A program made the position numbers and the translations under genes. A stretch of 64,000 nucleotides of DNA from assembly GCF_001613465.1 (NCBI RefSeq), contig NZ_BDCK01000015.1:496001-560000 (forward strand). Direction: 5' to 3'. Of this stretch, positions 47,517-58,039 are shown in pieces. The DNA is from Nocardia niwae NBRC 108934 = DSM 45340 (lineage in GTDB: Bacteria; Actinomycetota; Actinomycetes; Mycobacteriales; Mycobacteriaceae). How positions within the stretch are numbered: position 1 is the stretch's first letter; every line of letters begins with the position of its first letter. The notes beneath the pieces were generated by a model. That model searched no databases, was not told the origin of the DNA, and saw only the letters and a program-made list of their open reading frames with translations.

Positions 47517-50500
47517 ATGCAGGTCGTCGTGGCGAACAGGGGAGAAGTAGCGGTTCGCGTGGTGCGCACCGCCCGGGAACGGGGTTGGCGAACCCTGGCG
47601 ATGCATACCGCCGAGGAACGGGACGCGTTGCACGTCCGCCTGGCCGACGACGCGGTGGCCTTGCCCGGCGTCGGCGCCGCCGCCTACCTCGACGTGGCGG
47701 CGGTCGTCGCGGCGGCACGGAAGGCGGGGCCGGGCGCCTTGGTGCACCCGGGTTACGGATTCCTCAGCGAGAGTGCGGAATTCGCGACCGCGTGCGCGGT
47801 GGCCGCACTCGTGTTCGTCGGTCCTTCGGCCGAGGCGCTCGAGGTCTTCGGCGACAAGACCGCGGCGCGCGCGGCGGCCGAACGCGCGGGCGTCCCGGTA
47901 CTCCCGGCCAGCCGCCGCGGCGCGGACATCGCCGCCATCGAGGCTCTGCTCGCGGCGCACCCCGACGGCGTCATGGTGAAGGCCGCCGCGGGCGGCGGAG
48001 GGCGCGGCATGCGGGCGGTGCGCGAAGCGGCGCGCCTGCCGGAGATCTTCGAGCGCTGCCGCGCGGAGGCGCTGGCCGGATTCGGCGACGACGGGGTCTA
48101 CGCGGAGGCGCTGATCACCGGTGCGCGCCACATCGAGGTCCAGATCGTCGCCGACGGCCGAGGGGCGGTCGCCGTCGGCGATCGCGATTGCAGCGTGCAA
48201 CGCAGGCAGCAGAAGCTGCTCGAGGTGGCGCCCGCTCCCGAGCTGTCCGCGGCGTCGCGCGAGCGGTTGCACCGCTGGGCCGTCGGGCTCGCCGAATCCG
48301 TCGGTTGCCGCGGTGTCGTCACCGTCGAGTTCCTCGCCCGCGGCGAGGAGGCATGGTTCCTCGAGGTCAATCCGCGGTTGCAGGTCGAGCACACTGTCAC
48401 CGAAGCGGTCACCGGGATCGATCTGGTCGCGGTGCAATGCGATCTCGCTCGGGGCGCTACATTGGCCGATCTCGCGCTGCCCGAGCCCGGTTCCGCGCGC
48501 GGCTACGCGGTGCAGGCGCGCCTGAACGCCGAGACCGTCACCGCGGGCGGTGACGTGCTGCCCGGCACCGGCACGCTGACCCGGTTCGCGCCCCCGACGG
48601 GCGTCGGCGTGCGGGTCGACACCGCCGCGTTCGCCGGGATGCGACAGGACGCGCGCTTCGACTCCCTGCTGGCGAAGATCGTGGCCGCCGGTCCGACCTA
48701 TCCGGCGGCGCTGCGCCGGTGCGCCGACGCGCTGGCCGAGACCGCCGTGACGGGCGTGGACACCAACGTCGCCGTGCTGCGCGCGGTCTTGGCGGACCTG
48801 GCTCAGGGCCGCGTGGTCTCGACGACGTGGTTCGAGCAGAATGTCGACGCGTTGGTGCGGCGTGCGGGTGATTTCGCCGACGCGCTGCCCATCGCGTCCG
48901 TCTCGGCGGAGGTCGTGGCGGCCGAGGTGACGCTGGCCGCCGACGAGGAAGCGGTGCGGTCGCCGATGGGCGGCACGGTGGTCGCTCTCGCCGAACCCGG
49001 CACCGTCGTCGCGGCTGGTGGTGACGTCGCGGTGCTGGAGGCGATGAAGATGCAGCACGTGGTGCGCGCGCAGCGGGACTTGCGGGTGTGCCGCCACGTC
49101 GTGGCGGTCGGCGCGGTCGTCGATCCGCATGCGCCGCTGCTGACCTTCATCGCCGCCGAGCACGACGGCGCGGTCGTCGATCACGACGCGGTCGACCTGG
49201 ACTCGGTGCGCGCCGATCTCGCCGAGGTCGTCGCCCGCCACCGCGTCGGCCTCGACGAAGCACGGCCGGAAGCGGTCGCGAAACGGCACCGGTTCGGGCG
49301 GCGCACCGCCCGGGAGAACATCGCCGACCTGGTCGATGCGGACAGCTTCGTGGAGTACGGCGCGCTGGCCGTCGCCGCGCAGCGCCTGCGCCGCAGCCAG
49401 GAGGACCTGATCGCGAACACGCCCGCCGACGGACTGATCGGGGGCGTCGCCACCATCGACGCCGAACGATTCGGTCCCGATCGCTCCCGCGCGGTCGTGC
49501 TGTCCTACGACTACACGGTGCTGGCGGGCACCCAGGGGATGCGCAACCACGTCAAGACCGACCGCATGCTGGAACTCGCTCGCGAGCAACGGCTTCCGGT
49601 GGTGTTCTTCACCGAGGGCGGCGGCGGCAGGCCGGGCGACACCGATTATCCCGGCATCTCCGGCCTCGACGTCACCACCTTCCGGGCGATGGGTGCGCTC
49701 TCGGGCCGGGTTCCGCTGATCGGTATCGTGTCCGGCCGCTGCTTCGCGGGCAACGCGGCGCTGCTCGGCATGTGCGACGTCGTGATCGCCACTCCCGACG
49801 CCAATATCGGCATGGGCGGCCCCGCCATGATCGAAGGCGGCGGACTCGGCGTGTACGCGCCCGAGGACATCGGCCCGGTCGAAGTGCAGCGGCGCAACGG
49901 CGTCGTGCACATCGTCGCCGCCGACGAGGCGGAGGCGGTCGCCACCGCCCGTCGCTATCTCGCCTACTTCCAGGGCGCGACCGAGGCCTGGACCGCGCCG
50001 GATCCGCGCCTGGCGCGGCATGTGGTTCCCGAGAATCGCTTGCGCGCGTTCGATATCCGTGCCGCGATCGAAGCCGTCGCGGACGTGGGGTCGGTGCTGG
50101 AGCTGCGGCGCGATTGGGCGGCCGGGATCGTCACAGCGCTGATCCGCGTCGAGGGACGGCCGTTCGGGTTGATCGCCAACGACTGCCACCATCACGGCGG
50201 GGCGATCGACGCTCCCGCCGCGGACAAGCTCGGCATGTTCCTGCGCCTGTGCGACGCGCACGGTCTGCCGATCGTCTCCTTCTGCGACACACCGGGTTTC
50301 ATGGTGGGCCCCGAGGCGGAGAAGGACGCCACCGTGACGAAGTTCAGCCGCCTGTTCATCGACTCCGCCGCGCTCTCCGTGCCGCTGGGCACCGTCATCG
50401 TGCGCAAGGGCTACGGTCTGGGCGCCCAAGCCATGGCGGCAGGCTCGTTCCGCGCGCCCCGGTTCGTCGTGGCCTGGCCGACCGGGGAAATCGGCGGCAT

Positions 50501-50702
50501 GGGTCTGGAAGGCGCGGTCCGCCTCGGCTTCGCCAAAGAGCTCGCCGCCATCGAGGATCCGGGTGAACGGCAGCAAGCGTTCGACAATCTGGTCCAGCTC
50601 GCCTACGCCAACGGCAAGGCGCTCACCGCCGCCACCGTGCTGGAAGTCGACGACGTCATCGATCCGGCCGACACCCGCCGCTGGATTCGCACCCTGCGCT
50701 GA
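47517..50702 (+). CDS. Single-chain long-chain acyl-CoA carboxylase (BC-BCCP-CT fusion)
   Basis: A 1061-residue biotin-dependent carboxylase with all parts in one chain. The biotin carboxylase (about 1-450) has VVVANRGEVAVRVVRTA, GGGGRGMRAV and the FLEVNPRLQVEHTVTE active site. The biotin carrier has VLEAMKMQH with biotinyl Lys511. The carboxyltransferase (about 560-1061) has GRRTARENIADLVD and FCDTPGFMVGPEAEKDATVTKFSRL. It matches the single-polypeptide long-chain acyl-CoA carboxylase class of mycobacteria. ATG 47517 gives a very short leader after the palindrome. Confidence 0.92.
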   Translation: MQVVVANRGEVAVRVVRTARERGWRTLAMHTAEERDALHVRLADDAVALPGVGAAAYLDVAAVVAAARKAGPGALVHPGYGFLSESAEFATACAVAALVFVGPSAEALEVFGDKTAARAAAERAGVPVLPASRRGADIAAIEALLAAHPDGVMVKAAAGGGGRGMRAVREAARLPEIFERCRAEALAGFGDDGVYAEALITGARHIEVQIVADGRGAVAVGDRDCSVQRRQQKLLEVAPAPELSAASRERLHRWAVGLAESVGCRGVVTVEFLARGEEAWFLEVNPRLQVEHTVTEAVTGIDLVAVQCDLARGATLADLALPEPGSARGYAVQARLNAETVTAGGDVLPGTGTLTRFAPPTGVGVRVDTAAFAGMRQDARFDSLLAKIVAAGPTYPAALRRCADALAETAVTGVDTNVAVLRAVLADLAQGRVVSTTWFEQNVDALVRRAGDFADALPIASVSAEVVAAEVTLAADEEAVRSPMGGTVVALAEPGTVVAAGGDVAVLEAMKMQHVVRAQRDLRVCRHVVAVGAVVDPHAPLLTFIAAEHDGAVVDHDAVDLDSVRADLAEVVARHRVGLDEARPEAVAKRHRFGRRTARENIADLVDADSFVEYGALAVAAQRLRRSQEDLIANTPADGLIGGVATIDAERFGPDRSRAVVLSYDYTVLAGTQGMRNHVKTDRMLELAREQRLPVVFFTEGGGGRPGDTDYPGISGLDVTTFRAMGALSGRVPLIGIVSGRCFAGNAALLGMCDVVIATPDANIGMGGPAMIEGGGLGVYAPEDIGPVEVQRRNGVVHIVAADEAEAVATARRYLAYFQGATEAWTAPDPRLARHVVPENRLRAFDIRAAIEAVADVGSVLELRRDWAAGIVTALIRVEGRPFGLIANDCHHHGGAIDAPAADKLGMFLRLCDAHGLPIVSFCDTPGFMVGPEAEKDATVTKFSRLFIDSAALSVPLGTVIVRKGYGLGAQAMAAGSFRAPRFVVAWPTGEIGGMGLEGAVRLGFAKELAAIEDPGERQQAFDNLVQLAYANGKALTAATVLEVDDVIDPADTRRWIRTLR

Positions 50703-50715
50703 CCCACCGGCGGGC

Positions 50716-50746
50716 GAGCGCGGGGATCGAACAGCGCCCCGCGCTC
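50716..50746. terminator. Terminator hairpin between convergent carboxylase and hydrolase genes
   Basis: GAGCGCGGGG (50716-50725) pairs perfectly with CCCCGCGCTC (50737-50746) around an 11-base loop, 13 bases after the carboxylase stop. Likely terminator for the carboxylase message. Confidence 0.7.
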
Positions 50747-50845
50747 GGCAGTGGGCCTACATGTCCGGTCGAGATCATGATCCGCACGCGCAACCCATCA
50801 GGCGCCGGCCAGGACGGTCCGACACCACCACGGGATCGCGCAGCC

Positions 50846-52009
50846 TCAGCGCACGGCGCTCAGCGCGTCGACCAGATTGCGGGCACGCAGATCGACCGCG
50901 CCTTCGACGATGTAATTGCTGACATAGGCGAAGCCGAGCCCGCGCGCGGGGTCGGCGAAGGCGAGGCTGCCACCGCGGCCCGGATGCCCGAACGAAGCGC
51001 CACCGCCGAGCGGCAGTTCCGCGGTGGGCAGCATGTAGCCGGAGGCGTACCGGCCGGGCAGCATCAGTACCCGATCGGTACCCGCGACTTGTTCGCGGGT
51101 CGCTGCCGCGAGGGTGTCCGGGGTGAACAGGCGCGAGCCGTCGACCTCGCCGACGAGCGCCGCGTACAGACGGGCCAGCCCGCGGGCGGTGCCGATGCCG
51201 TTGCTGGCGGGCAGCTCCGCGGCTTGGACGGCCGCGGAATCGAAGTCGATGTCCGCCGGGTCGGTGATCTGGAAGGCCCGATTGACCAGGGCCTGCGGAT
51301 CGCGCATCGCGGCGACCAGCGGACGCAGCGACTCCGCAACGGCTTCCTCGGGGATCCGGGTCGGATCAGGTGCGGGCGCGAACACCAATCGGCTCACCCT
51401 GGGCCGTGCCGCAGGCGGCAGTCCGATGAAGAAGTCGACCTCGAGTGGACCCGCGATCTCCTCGGCGAGGAACCGGCCCGGTGTGCGACCGGATACGCGG
51501 CGAATCACTTCGCCGACCAGCCAGCCGTAGGTTCGCCCGTGATAGCCGAACGCGCTGCCGGGACGCCAGTTCGGCGCCTGTGCCGCCAAGGCCTCGACCA
51601 TCGGGGTCCAGGCCAGCGCGTCGCTCAGCGGGACGGGCTGGTCCAGCGCCGCCACGCCCGCCTGGTGTGTGAGCAGCCAGCGCACCGGGATGCCGCCTTT
51701 GCCCGCCGCCGCGAACTCCGGCCAATAGCGCGCGACCGGAGCGTCGAGGTCGAGTTCGCCCCGTTGCGCGAGCAGGTGCGCGATCGTCGCGACGACGCCC
51801 TTCGTCGCCGAATAGACCAGCTGCAGCGTGTCGCGCTGCCACGGCCGCCCGGTGCCGGGATCGGCCGTTCCGCCCCACAGATCGATCACCGGATGCCCGT
51901 CCCGGTACACGCACAGCGCCGCGCCGATCTCGCCGTACTCGGCGAAATTCGCCGCGAACGCCTCTCGCACGGCGTCGTATCCGGTGGCGACGGTTCCCTC
52001 GATTGTCAT
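50846..52009 (-). CDS. Serine hydrolase, beta-lactamase/class C fold (EstB/LipL-like)
   Basis: A 387-residue serine hydrolase. The catalytic tetrad SATK has Ser67 and Lys70, the second motif is YGW in RTYGWLVGEVI, and the third-motif region is GHPGRGGSL near the C-terminus. It has no signal peptide, which argues against a periplasmic beta-lactamase; it is more likely a cytosolic esterase/lipase. ATG 52009 fits the family. A 129-bp copy of its 5' part lies at 40912-41040. Confidence 0.9.
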   Translation of the reverse strand: MTIEGTVATGYDAVREAFAANFAEYGEIGAALCVYRDGHPVIDLWGGTADPGTGRPWQRDTLQLVYSATKGVVATIAHLLAQRGELDLDAPVARYWPEFAAAGKGGIPVRWLLTHQAGVAALDQPVPLSDALAWTPMVEALAAQAPNWRPGSAFGYHGRTYGWLVGEVIRRVSGRTPGRFLAEEIAGPLEVDFFIGLPPAARPRVSRLVFAPAPDPTRIPEEAVAESLRPLVAAMRDPQALVNRAFQITDPADIDFDSAAVQAAELPASNGIGTARGLARLYAALVGEVDGSRLFTPDTLAAATREQVAGTDRVLMLPGRYASGYMLPTAELPLGGGASFGHPGRGGSLAFADPARGLGFAYVSNYIVEGAVDLRARNLVDALSAVR

Positions 52010-52107
52010 GCGGGACAGCATGTCACGATGCGCCGACCTGAATATCCGGCCTGATGGCGGGCCGGGCGGCGAGGAGCCGCTCCCCTTCGAAGTTTTTTCC
52101 ACGACGA

Positions 52108-52137
52108 TGTCCGAGAATGGTCAGCAGCTCCGACGTT
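52108..52137 (+). promoter_or_regulatory. Candidate ECF-type promoter of the DGPF-sigma operon
   Basis: TGTCCGA (52108-52114) and CGACGTT (52131-52137), 16 bases apart, lie 48 bases before the DGPF start. The pair has the general form of ECF42-type promoters (TGTCGA then CGA, from memory) and could be the autoregulated promoter. The match is short. Confidence 0.3.
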
Positions 52138-52184
52138 CCAGACGAGCGGCGCCGCCCGGGTGCCGACGACTTAGAGGAGTTGGC

Positions 52185-52598
52185 ATGAAATACATGATCC
52201 TGAGTTACGCCTCGCAGCAGGACTACGACGGCATGGCCGGCAAGGACACGGGAAAGCCCGCCTGGACCCCCGCGGAGTTCACGGCTCTGACCCAGTTCAT
52301 GACCGAATTCAACAAGCGGCTCGAGGAATCCGGCGAGCTGGTGGAGACCCGTGGACTGGCGGAGCCGGTGCACACTCGGCGGCTGGGCGCCAAGGACGGC
52401 AAGCCGTTCGTCACCGACGGCCCCTACGCCGAGACCCAGGAAGTGCTCGCGGGCTTCTGGATCGTCGAATGCGAGAGCTTCGACCGCGCCACCGAGATCG
52501 CGGCCGAACTCAACAACTGCCCGGCGCCGGCGCACGTGCTCGATTCGGTCTACGCCGACGTGCGCCCGATCGCCGAGGCCGCCCCCGAATTCGGCTGA
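52185..52598 (+). CDS. YCII-related DGPF-domain protein
   Basis: A 137-residue protein: MKYMILSYASQQDYDGMAG and KPFVTDGPYAETQEVLAGFWIVECESFDRATEIA are the YCII/DGPF fold with the characteristic DGPY motif. Genes of this type accompany ECF42 sigma factors and are common targets of them. GAGGAG lies seven bases before the ATG. It is cotranscribed with the sigma factor, whose start is eight bases after this stop. Confidence 0.9.
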   Translation: MKYMILSYASQQDYDGMAGKDTGKPAWTPAEFTALTQFMTEFNKRLEESGELVETRGLAEPVHTRRLGAKDGKPFVTDGPYAETQEVLAGFWIVECESFDRATEIAAELNNCPAPAHVLDSVYADVRPIAEAAPEFG

Positions 52599-52606
52599 TC
52601 ACGATC

Positions 52607-53848
<1,242 letters not shown>

Positions 53849-53930
53849 TCACGCGATCGGCGGCCGGACTTGTCGTGGCGCGAAGCGATACTCGGCACCG
53901 GCCCATCTTCGTGACGAACTGGAGGAGTGC

Positions 53931-54575
53931 ATGGCGCGCGAACTCGACGACCTGCCCTACGCGCGGTACCTCACCGCACCGGACGGCGACCTCGAGGCGG
54001 AAGGCGACTACGACTGTGTCCGGGTGGACGGCGGTGTGCTGGACGATCTCGACGTGCGGCACGCGCGGTTCAGCGAGTCGGTGTTCACCTCGACCACCTT
54101 CACCCGGGGAAGTCTGCGCTACAGCCGGTTCGCCGATGTGTGGCTGCGTCATGTCCGCTGGGTCGGCACCGAACTGGCCGACACGGCATGGCTCGACGGC
54201 GAGGTGGTGTCGGGCGCGCTGTCCGGCGTCGACTTCGCGGGCGCGAACCTGCGGCGGGTGCGATTCGAGGGCTGCAAGTTCGACTCGGTCAACTTCCGCG
54301 GCGCCCACTTGCGCGAGGTGTCCTTCACCGACTGTGTGCTGCGCGATTGCGATTTCGCCGACGCCGCCCTGACCGGCATTACGGTGCCCGGCTCGGAACT
54401 GGTCCGCCTGTCGCTGCGCAATGTGCGGGGGGCGAAGGTGGATCTGCGCGGCGCGACGGCACTGGACATCACCGAGGGGCTCGACAGCCTGCGCGGCGCG
54501 ACGATCACGAGTCTGCAGCTGATGGACCTCGCGCCCGCCTTCGCACGTTCCATCGGCATCACCGTGCTGGATTGA
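53931..54575 (+). CDS. Pentapeptide-repeat protein
   Basis: A 214-residue protein whose middle (about 45-180) has repeated A(D/N)Lxx-type pentapeptides (DFAGANLRRVRFEGCKFDSV and NFRGAHLREVSFTDCVLRDC), forming a right-handed quadrilateral helix. Some such proteins mimic DNA and protect gyrase (Qnr/MfpA type), but the sequence alone does not show that. GGAGG-like GAGGAG lies before the ATG. Confidence 0.88.
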   Translation: MARELDDLPYARYLTAPDGDLEAEGDYDCVRVDGGVLDDLDVRHARFSESVFTSTTFTRGSLRYSRFADVWLRHVRWVGTELADTAWLDGEVVSGALSGVDFAGANLRRVRFEGCKFDSVNFRGAHLREVSFTDCVLRDCDFADAALTGITVPGSELVRLSLRNVRGAKVDLRGATALDITEGLDSLRGATITSLQLMDLAPAFARSIGITVLD

Positions 54576-54729
54576 ACGAGCCGTTCGGCGGAATGCGGCT
54601 GCCGGACGAAAACGGCCATGCGCCCGCGACCGCCCGCATCGGCATTTCGGCGAACCGCCGATGAGCTGGACAGCCGATTGATACATTGCGCCGATACCGC
54701 GCAGTACCGCTTCATCGAGGACACAAGCC

Positions 54730-55770
54730 ATGGTCGACCCGGATTCTCTCCGCAGTACCGCGGGTGTGCGCGCTCTGGTACGCATCGCCGGAGAACGCGG
54801 CATGGCGCCCGCCGAGTGCCTGGCCGGAACGGCACTGGCGCCGGCCGAGCTGGACGATCCGTCCGCCGAGATCACCCTCCAGGACGAATTGCGGATAGTG
54901 CATACGGTGCTCGGGCGCTTCGGCGACGAGCCCGGACTCCATCTCGCGGCGGCGGTCCGTCATCACCTGCGGTCGCGCGGACCGTGGGGGCTGGCGCTGC
55001 TGGGCAGCCGGACGCCGCGGGAGCTGATCGAGGTGGGGCTGCGCTGCGTCGGCCACACGGTGCCGTTCGGGCGATTGACCGTCGAGGAGGCCGACGGCGA
55101 AGCACGCCTGGTGTTCGAGGATGCGAACCTTCCGCCCGGAATGCGAGCGTTCTTCGCCGAAGCGGCGTTGGCCGGGTTGCCCGCCTTCGACCGGGAACTG
55201 TTCTCCGTGGGCGTGCCGGTGCGGCGGGTGAGTTTCCGGCATGCCTGTCCCCGCGACACCAAGCGCTATCGCGACATCTTCGGCGTGGAACCGGTCTTCG
55301 GCGCGCCGACGAGCGCGGTGGTCTTCGATCGCGGCGTGCTCGACCGCCCGCTGCCACCGGCGAACGCCGCCGCAAGGGACAACTGCGGACTGCTGTGCCG
55401 CGACCTGCTCGACCGGCGCCGCAGGCGCACCGGCGTCGCCGCGTCGGTGCGCGAGCGACTGGTCCGCACCCCGGGTGAGATCCCCGATCAGGCGACGGTC
55501 GCCCTCGGGCTGTACATGAGTTCGCGCACCCTGTCGCGGCGGCTGAACGAGGAGGGGACCTCGTTTCGCGCGCTACTGGACGAAGTGCGCCAAACCATGT
55601 CCGAGGTGTTGCTCGCGCACACCGATATGACCACCGAGCAGGTAGCGGCCCGGCTCGGCTACGCGGAGGCGGCCTCTTTCATCCGGGCCTTTCGCCGCTG
55701 GCAGGGCTGCCCGCCGCAGACGTTTCGCTCGCGGGGCCGAGGTTCGCATCGCGCCCCCGAGTTGGTCTGA
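54730..55770 (+). CDS. AraC family regulator with arabinose-binding-like domain
   Basis: A 346-residue regulator. The N-terminal part is an Arabinose_bd-like domain (GLHLAAAVRHHLRSRGPWGLALLGSRTPRELIEVGLRC) and the C-terminal part is an AraC HTH (MYMSSRTLSRRL-like; TEQVAARLGYAEAASFIRAFRRWQGCPPQTFR). Relatives include OruR/VirS-type regulators of amino acid or lipid genes. Adjacent genes give no clear target. ATG 54730 fits. Confidence 0.9.
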   Translation: MVDPDSLRSTAGVRALVRIAGERGMAPAECLAGTALAPAELDDPSAEITLQDELRIVHTVLGRFGDEPGLHLAAAVRHHLRSRGPWGLALLGSRTPRELIEVGLRCVGHTVPFGRLTVEEADGEARLVFEDANLPPGMRAFFAEAALAGLPAFDRELFSVGVPVRRVSFRHACPRDTKRYRDIFGVEPVFGAPTSAVVFDRGVLDRPLPPANAAARDNCGLLCRDLLDRRRRRTGVAASVRERLVRTPGEIPDQATVALGLYMSSRTLSRRLNEEGTSFRALLDEVRQTMSEVLLAHTDMTTEQVAARLGYAEAASFIRAFRRWQGCPPQTFRSRGRGSHRAPELV

Positions 55771-55941
55771 GCACCCCGGCTCCGGTCGTCCGAGCCGCTT
55801 CGGCGGAGGACGTCATGCCGCACGGAGGCGGGCAGACAGTCGGCTATCGTGCTGCGGGGCAGCGGCAGGGTCGCTCCAGTGCTGGGATCGACCCCAGGAA
55901 CGCTCCCGTACTATCGCGATCGGAGTCGGCCTGCCGGGGAG

Positions 55942-56067
55942 ATGAAGGAGGAGGGTGTGGAAGTTCGCACCAGCAACGAGCCACTGTGGTTACGGTTGGG
56001 CCAACGACTTCCGGAGCATTCCGCGCCGGTGGGCGCGGCACGGTCTGCCGGGGGAGCCGTCCGATGA
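55942..56067 (+). CDS. Tiny ORF coupled to the PP2C phosphatase gene
   Basis: A 41-residue frame starts MKEEGVEVRTSNEPLWLRLG at ATG 55942, or at GTG 55957, which has AAGGAGGAGGGT just upstream. Its TGA overlaps the ATG of the phosphatase gene (ATGA). Strong ribosome binding site plus coupling suggest a real small gene or leader. The peptide has no known motif; it might also be the tail of a lost upstream gene. Confidence 0.4.
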   Translation: MKEEGVEVRTSNEPLWLRLGQRLPEHSAPVGAARSAGGAVR

Positions 56068-57101
56068 GCGACGAAGGCGCCGACCTACGCTGCGCGGCAT
56101 GCTCGGCGGTCGGTCTCGACAGCCCGCGGTGCGCGTCCTGCGGTTCGGAACTCGGTTACCGGTACGTCGCGCTGCCCGGTGACGATCCGGCGCCGTGCGC
56201 CGACTGCGGGGGAGACCGCTTCGACGCCGACGGGCGCTGTGCGCAGTGCGGCCGGTCCCGGACGATGCCGGATCGCTTCGACACCGATCTCGGCGCGGTC
56301 GCGGTCCTCACCGACCGCGGCATCGCGCACGCGCGCAACGAGGACGCCGTCGCGGCCGGGGTGTTCGACAGTGCGGTGCCCGGGGCTGCCGGGACCGTCG
56401 TGATCGCGGTGAGCGACGGAGTGTCCACCTCGTCGAGGCCCCAGGTCGCTTCCGGCGCCGCCGTTCGGGCCGGCGTCGGGGCCACCGCCGCCGCGCTCGC
56501 TTCCGGACAGCCTGCGACCGAGGCCATCATGGCCGGGCTGGCGGCCGCGGCGCAGGCGGTCCGCGACGTCGACGTGCCCGACGGCCCGGCGCCCTCGTGC
56601 ACCTATGTGTCCGCCATCGTCGCCCACCATGGCGAGCAGACCGAGGTCACCGTGGCCAATGTCGGTGACAGCCGGGCATATTGGCTGCCCGCGGCCGAGG
56701 CCGGCGGACCGGGCGACGAGCCGGCCCAGCGGTTGACCGTCGACGACTCGTGGGCTCAGGCGCTCGTCGACGCGGGCGCGATGGACGAGCGTGCCGCGAT
56801 GGCCGACCCTCGCGCACATACGCTGATCCGCTGGCTGGGCGCGGACAGCCCGCCGAAGCCGTGGGCCGACAACTGCGTGCGTACCGTGCGCGTCGCCGGG
56901 CCGGGAATGCTGCTGCTGTGCTCCGACGGGTTGTGGAACTATTCGCCCTCGCCGTCCGGGCTGGCCCAGCACGTGGCGGGGGCGTCGCCCGTGGCAGCGG
57001 CGCGCGCACTCGCGCAGTTCGCGTTGCGGTGCGGCGGCGGTGACAACATCACGGTCGCCCTGGCGCCGGTGCCGTGGGAGAGCGGCCCGCCCGTTCCATA
57101 G
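56064..57101 (+). CDS. PP2C-family Ser/Thr phosphatase with N-terminal zinc ribbons
   Basis: A 345-residue protein. Residues 9-70 carry two zinc-ribbon-like units (CAAC...CASC and CADC...CAQC). The PP2C core follows with DRGIAHARNEDA, IAVSDGVSTSS, VTVANVGDSRAYW and GGGDNITVAL, including the metal-binding aspartates. It removes phosphate from Ser/Thr proteins. Similar phosphatases usually sit with a kinase and von Willebrand-type genes; none is present here, though a PknD-like kinase is at 11 kb. GGGGGAG precedes ATG 56064. Confidence 0.9.
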   Translation: MSDEGADLRCAACSAVGLDSPRCASCGSELGYRYVALPGDDPAPCADCGGDRFDADGRCAQCGRSRTMPDRFDTDLGAVAVLTDRGIAHARNEDAVAAGVFDSAVPGAAGTVVIAVSDGVSTSSRPQVASGAAVRAGVGATAAALASGQPATEAIMAGLAAAAQAVRDVDVPDGPAPSCTYVSAIVAHHGEQTEVTVANVGDSRAYWLPAAEAGGPGDEPAQRLTVDDSWAQALVDAGAMDERAAMADPRAHTLIRWLGADSPPKPWADNCVRTVRVAGPGMLLLCSDGLWNYSPSPSGLAQHVAGASPVAAARALAQFALRCGGGDNITVALAPVPWESGPPVP

Positions 57102-57136
57102 ACAGTGGTGTTCATGGTTGCGTATGGTCGTCGACT

Positions 57137-57997
57137 ATGACGAAGTTCGCCGGCAAAACCTGTCTGATCACCGGTGCCGCCAGCGGTCTCGGTCGCAGTA
57201 CGGCACTCGCGGCGGCCGCCAAGGGCGCCGCGCTCGTGCTGACCGACATCGCCGCCGAAGGTCTGGCGCGCACCGCCGCCGACGCACGCGCCGCGGGCGC
57301 GACAGTCCACCTGGCCGAGGCCGCCGATGTCGGTGACTACGACCAGGTCGTCGCGCTGGCCGCCCAGGTGCACGACGCGGTCGCGGGCGTCGACATCGTC
57401 ATGAACGTGGCGGGCATCGCGACCTGGGGCACCGTCGACCGGCTGACGCACGACCAATGGCGACGGACCATCGACATCGACCTCATGGGCCCCATCCACG
57501 TGATCGAAGCCTTCGTTCCGCCGATGATCGCGGCCGGACGCGGCGGCCATCTGGTGAACGTGTCGTCGGCCGCGGGTCTGTTCGGCCTGCCGTGGCACGC
57601 GCCTTACAGTGCGAGCAAGTTCGGTCTGCGTGGTGTGTCGGAGGTATTGCGCTTCGACCTGGCGCGCCATCGCATCGGCGTGAGCCTGGTGTGCCCGGGT
57701 GCGATGGCCACGCCCATGGTCGACAGGGTCGATATCGCGGGCGTCGATCGCACGGCCGAGGCGGTGCAGCAAGGCGTCGCGCTGTTCATGCGCCACGCGG
57801 TCACGCCGGAGGCGGCGGCGCGCTCGATCGTGCGCGGTGTCGAGCGCAATCGCTATCTGGTGTTCACCTCGCCGGACATCCGCGTCGGCTTCTGGGCGCA
57901 GCGATACTTCCCACCCGCGTACAACGTCGCGATGCGTGGGCTGAACTGGGCGATGAATCGCTATGTGGAGCAGAAGGCGGGCGCTGCCGCGAGCTGA
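57137..57997 (+). CDS. Short-chain dehydrogenase/reductase
   Basis: A 286-residue SDR: KTCLITGAASGLGRSTALAA, VNVSSAAGLFGLPWHAPYSASKFGLRG (catalytic Ser and Tyr-x3-Lys) and the long C-terminal tail found in mycobacterial-type SDRs that act on lipids (PDIRVGFWAQRYFPPAYN). NMNVAG-type MNVAG replaces NNAG. Substrate unknown. It starts 35 bases after the phosphatase gene, so the two may be cotranscribed. Confidence 0.9.
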   Translation: MTKFAGKTCLITGAASGLGRSTALAAAAKGAALVLTDIAAEGLARTAADARAAGATVHLAEAADVGDYDQVVALAAQVHDAVAGVDIVMNVAGIATWGTVDRLTHDQWRRTIDIDLMGPIHVIEAFVPPMIAAGRGGHLVNVSSAAGLFGLPWHAPYSASKFGLRGVSEVLRFDLARHRIGVSLVCPGAMATPMVDRVDIAGVDRTAEAVQQGVALFMRHAVTPEAAARSIVRGVERNRYLVFTSPDIRVGFWAQRYFPPAYNVAMRGLNWAMNRYVEQKAGAAAS

Positions 57998-58039
57998 GGC
58001 GCGACCGGGCCGACGCCGGTCGCCGGGTCGCGACCGGCC

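Noticed and set aside
47499..50576. Long minus-strand open frame opposite the acyl-CoA carboxylase
   Set aside because: The sense strand shows complete BC, BCCP and CT motifs. The antisense product is His/Arg-rich without any family signature.
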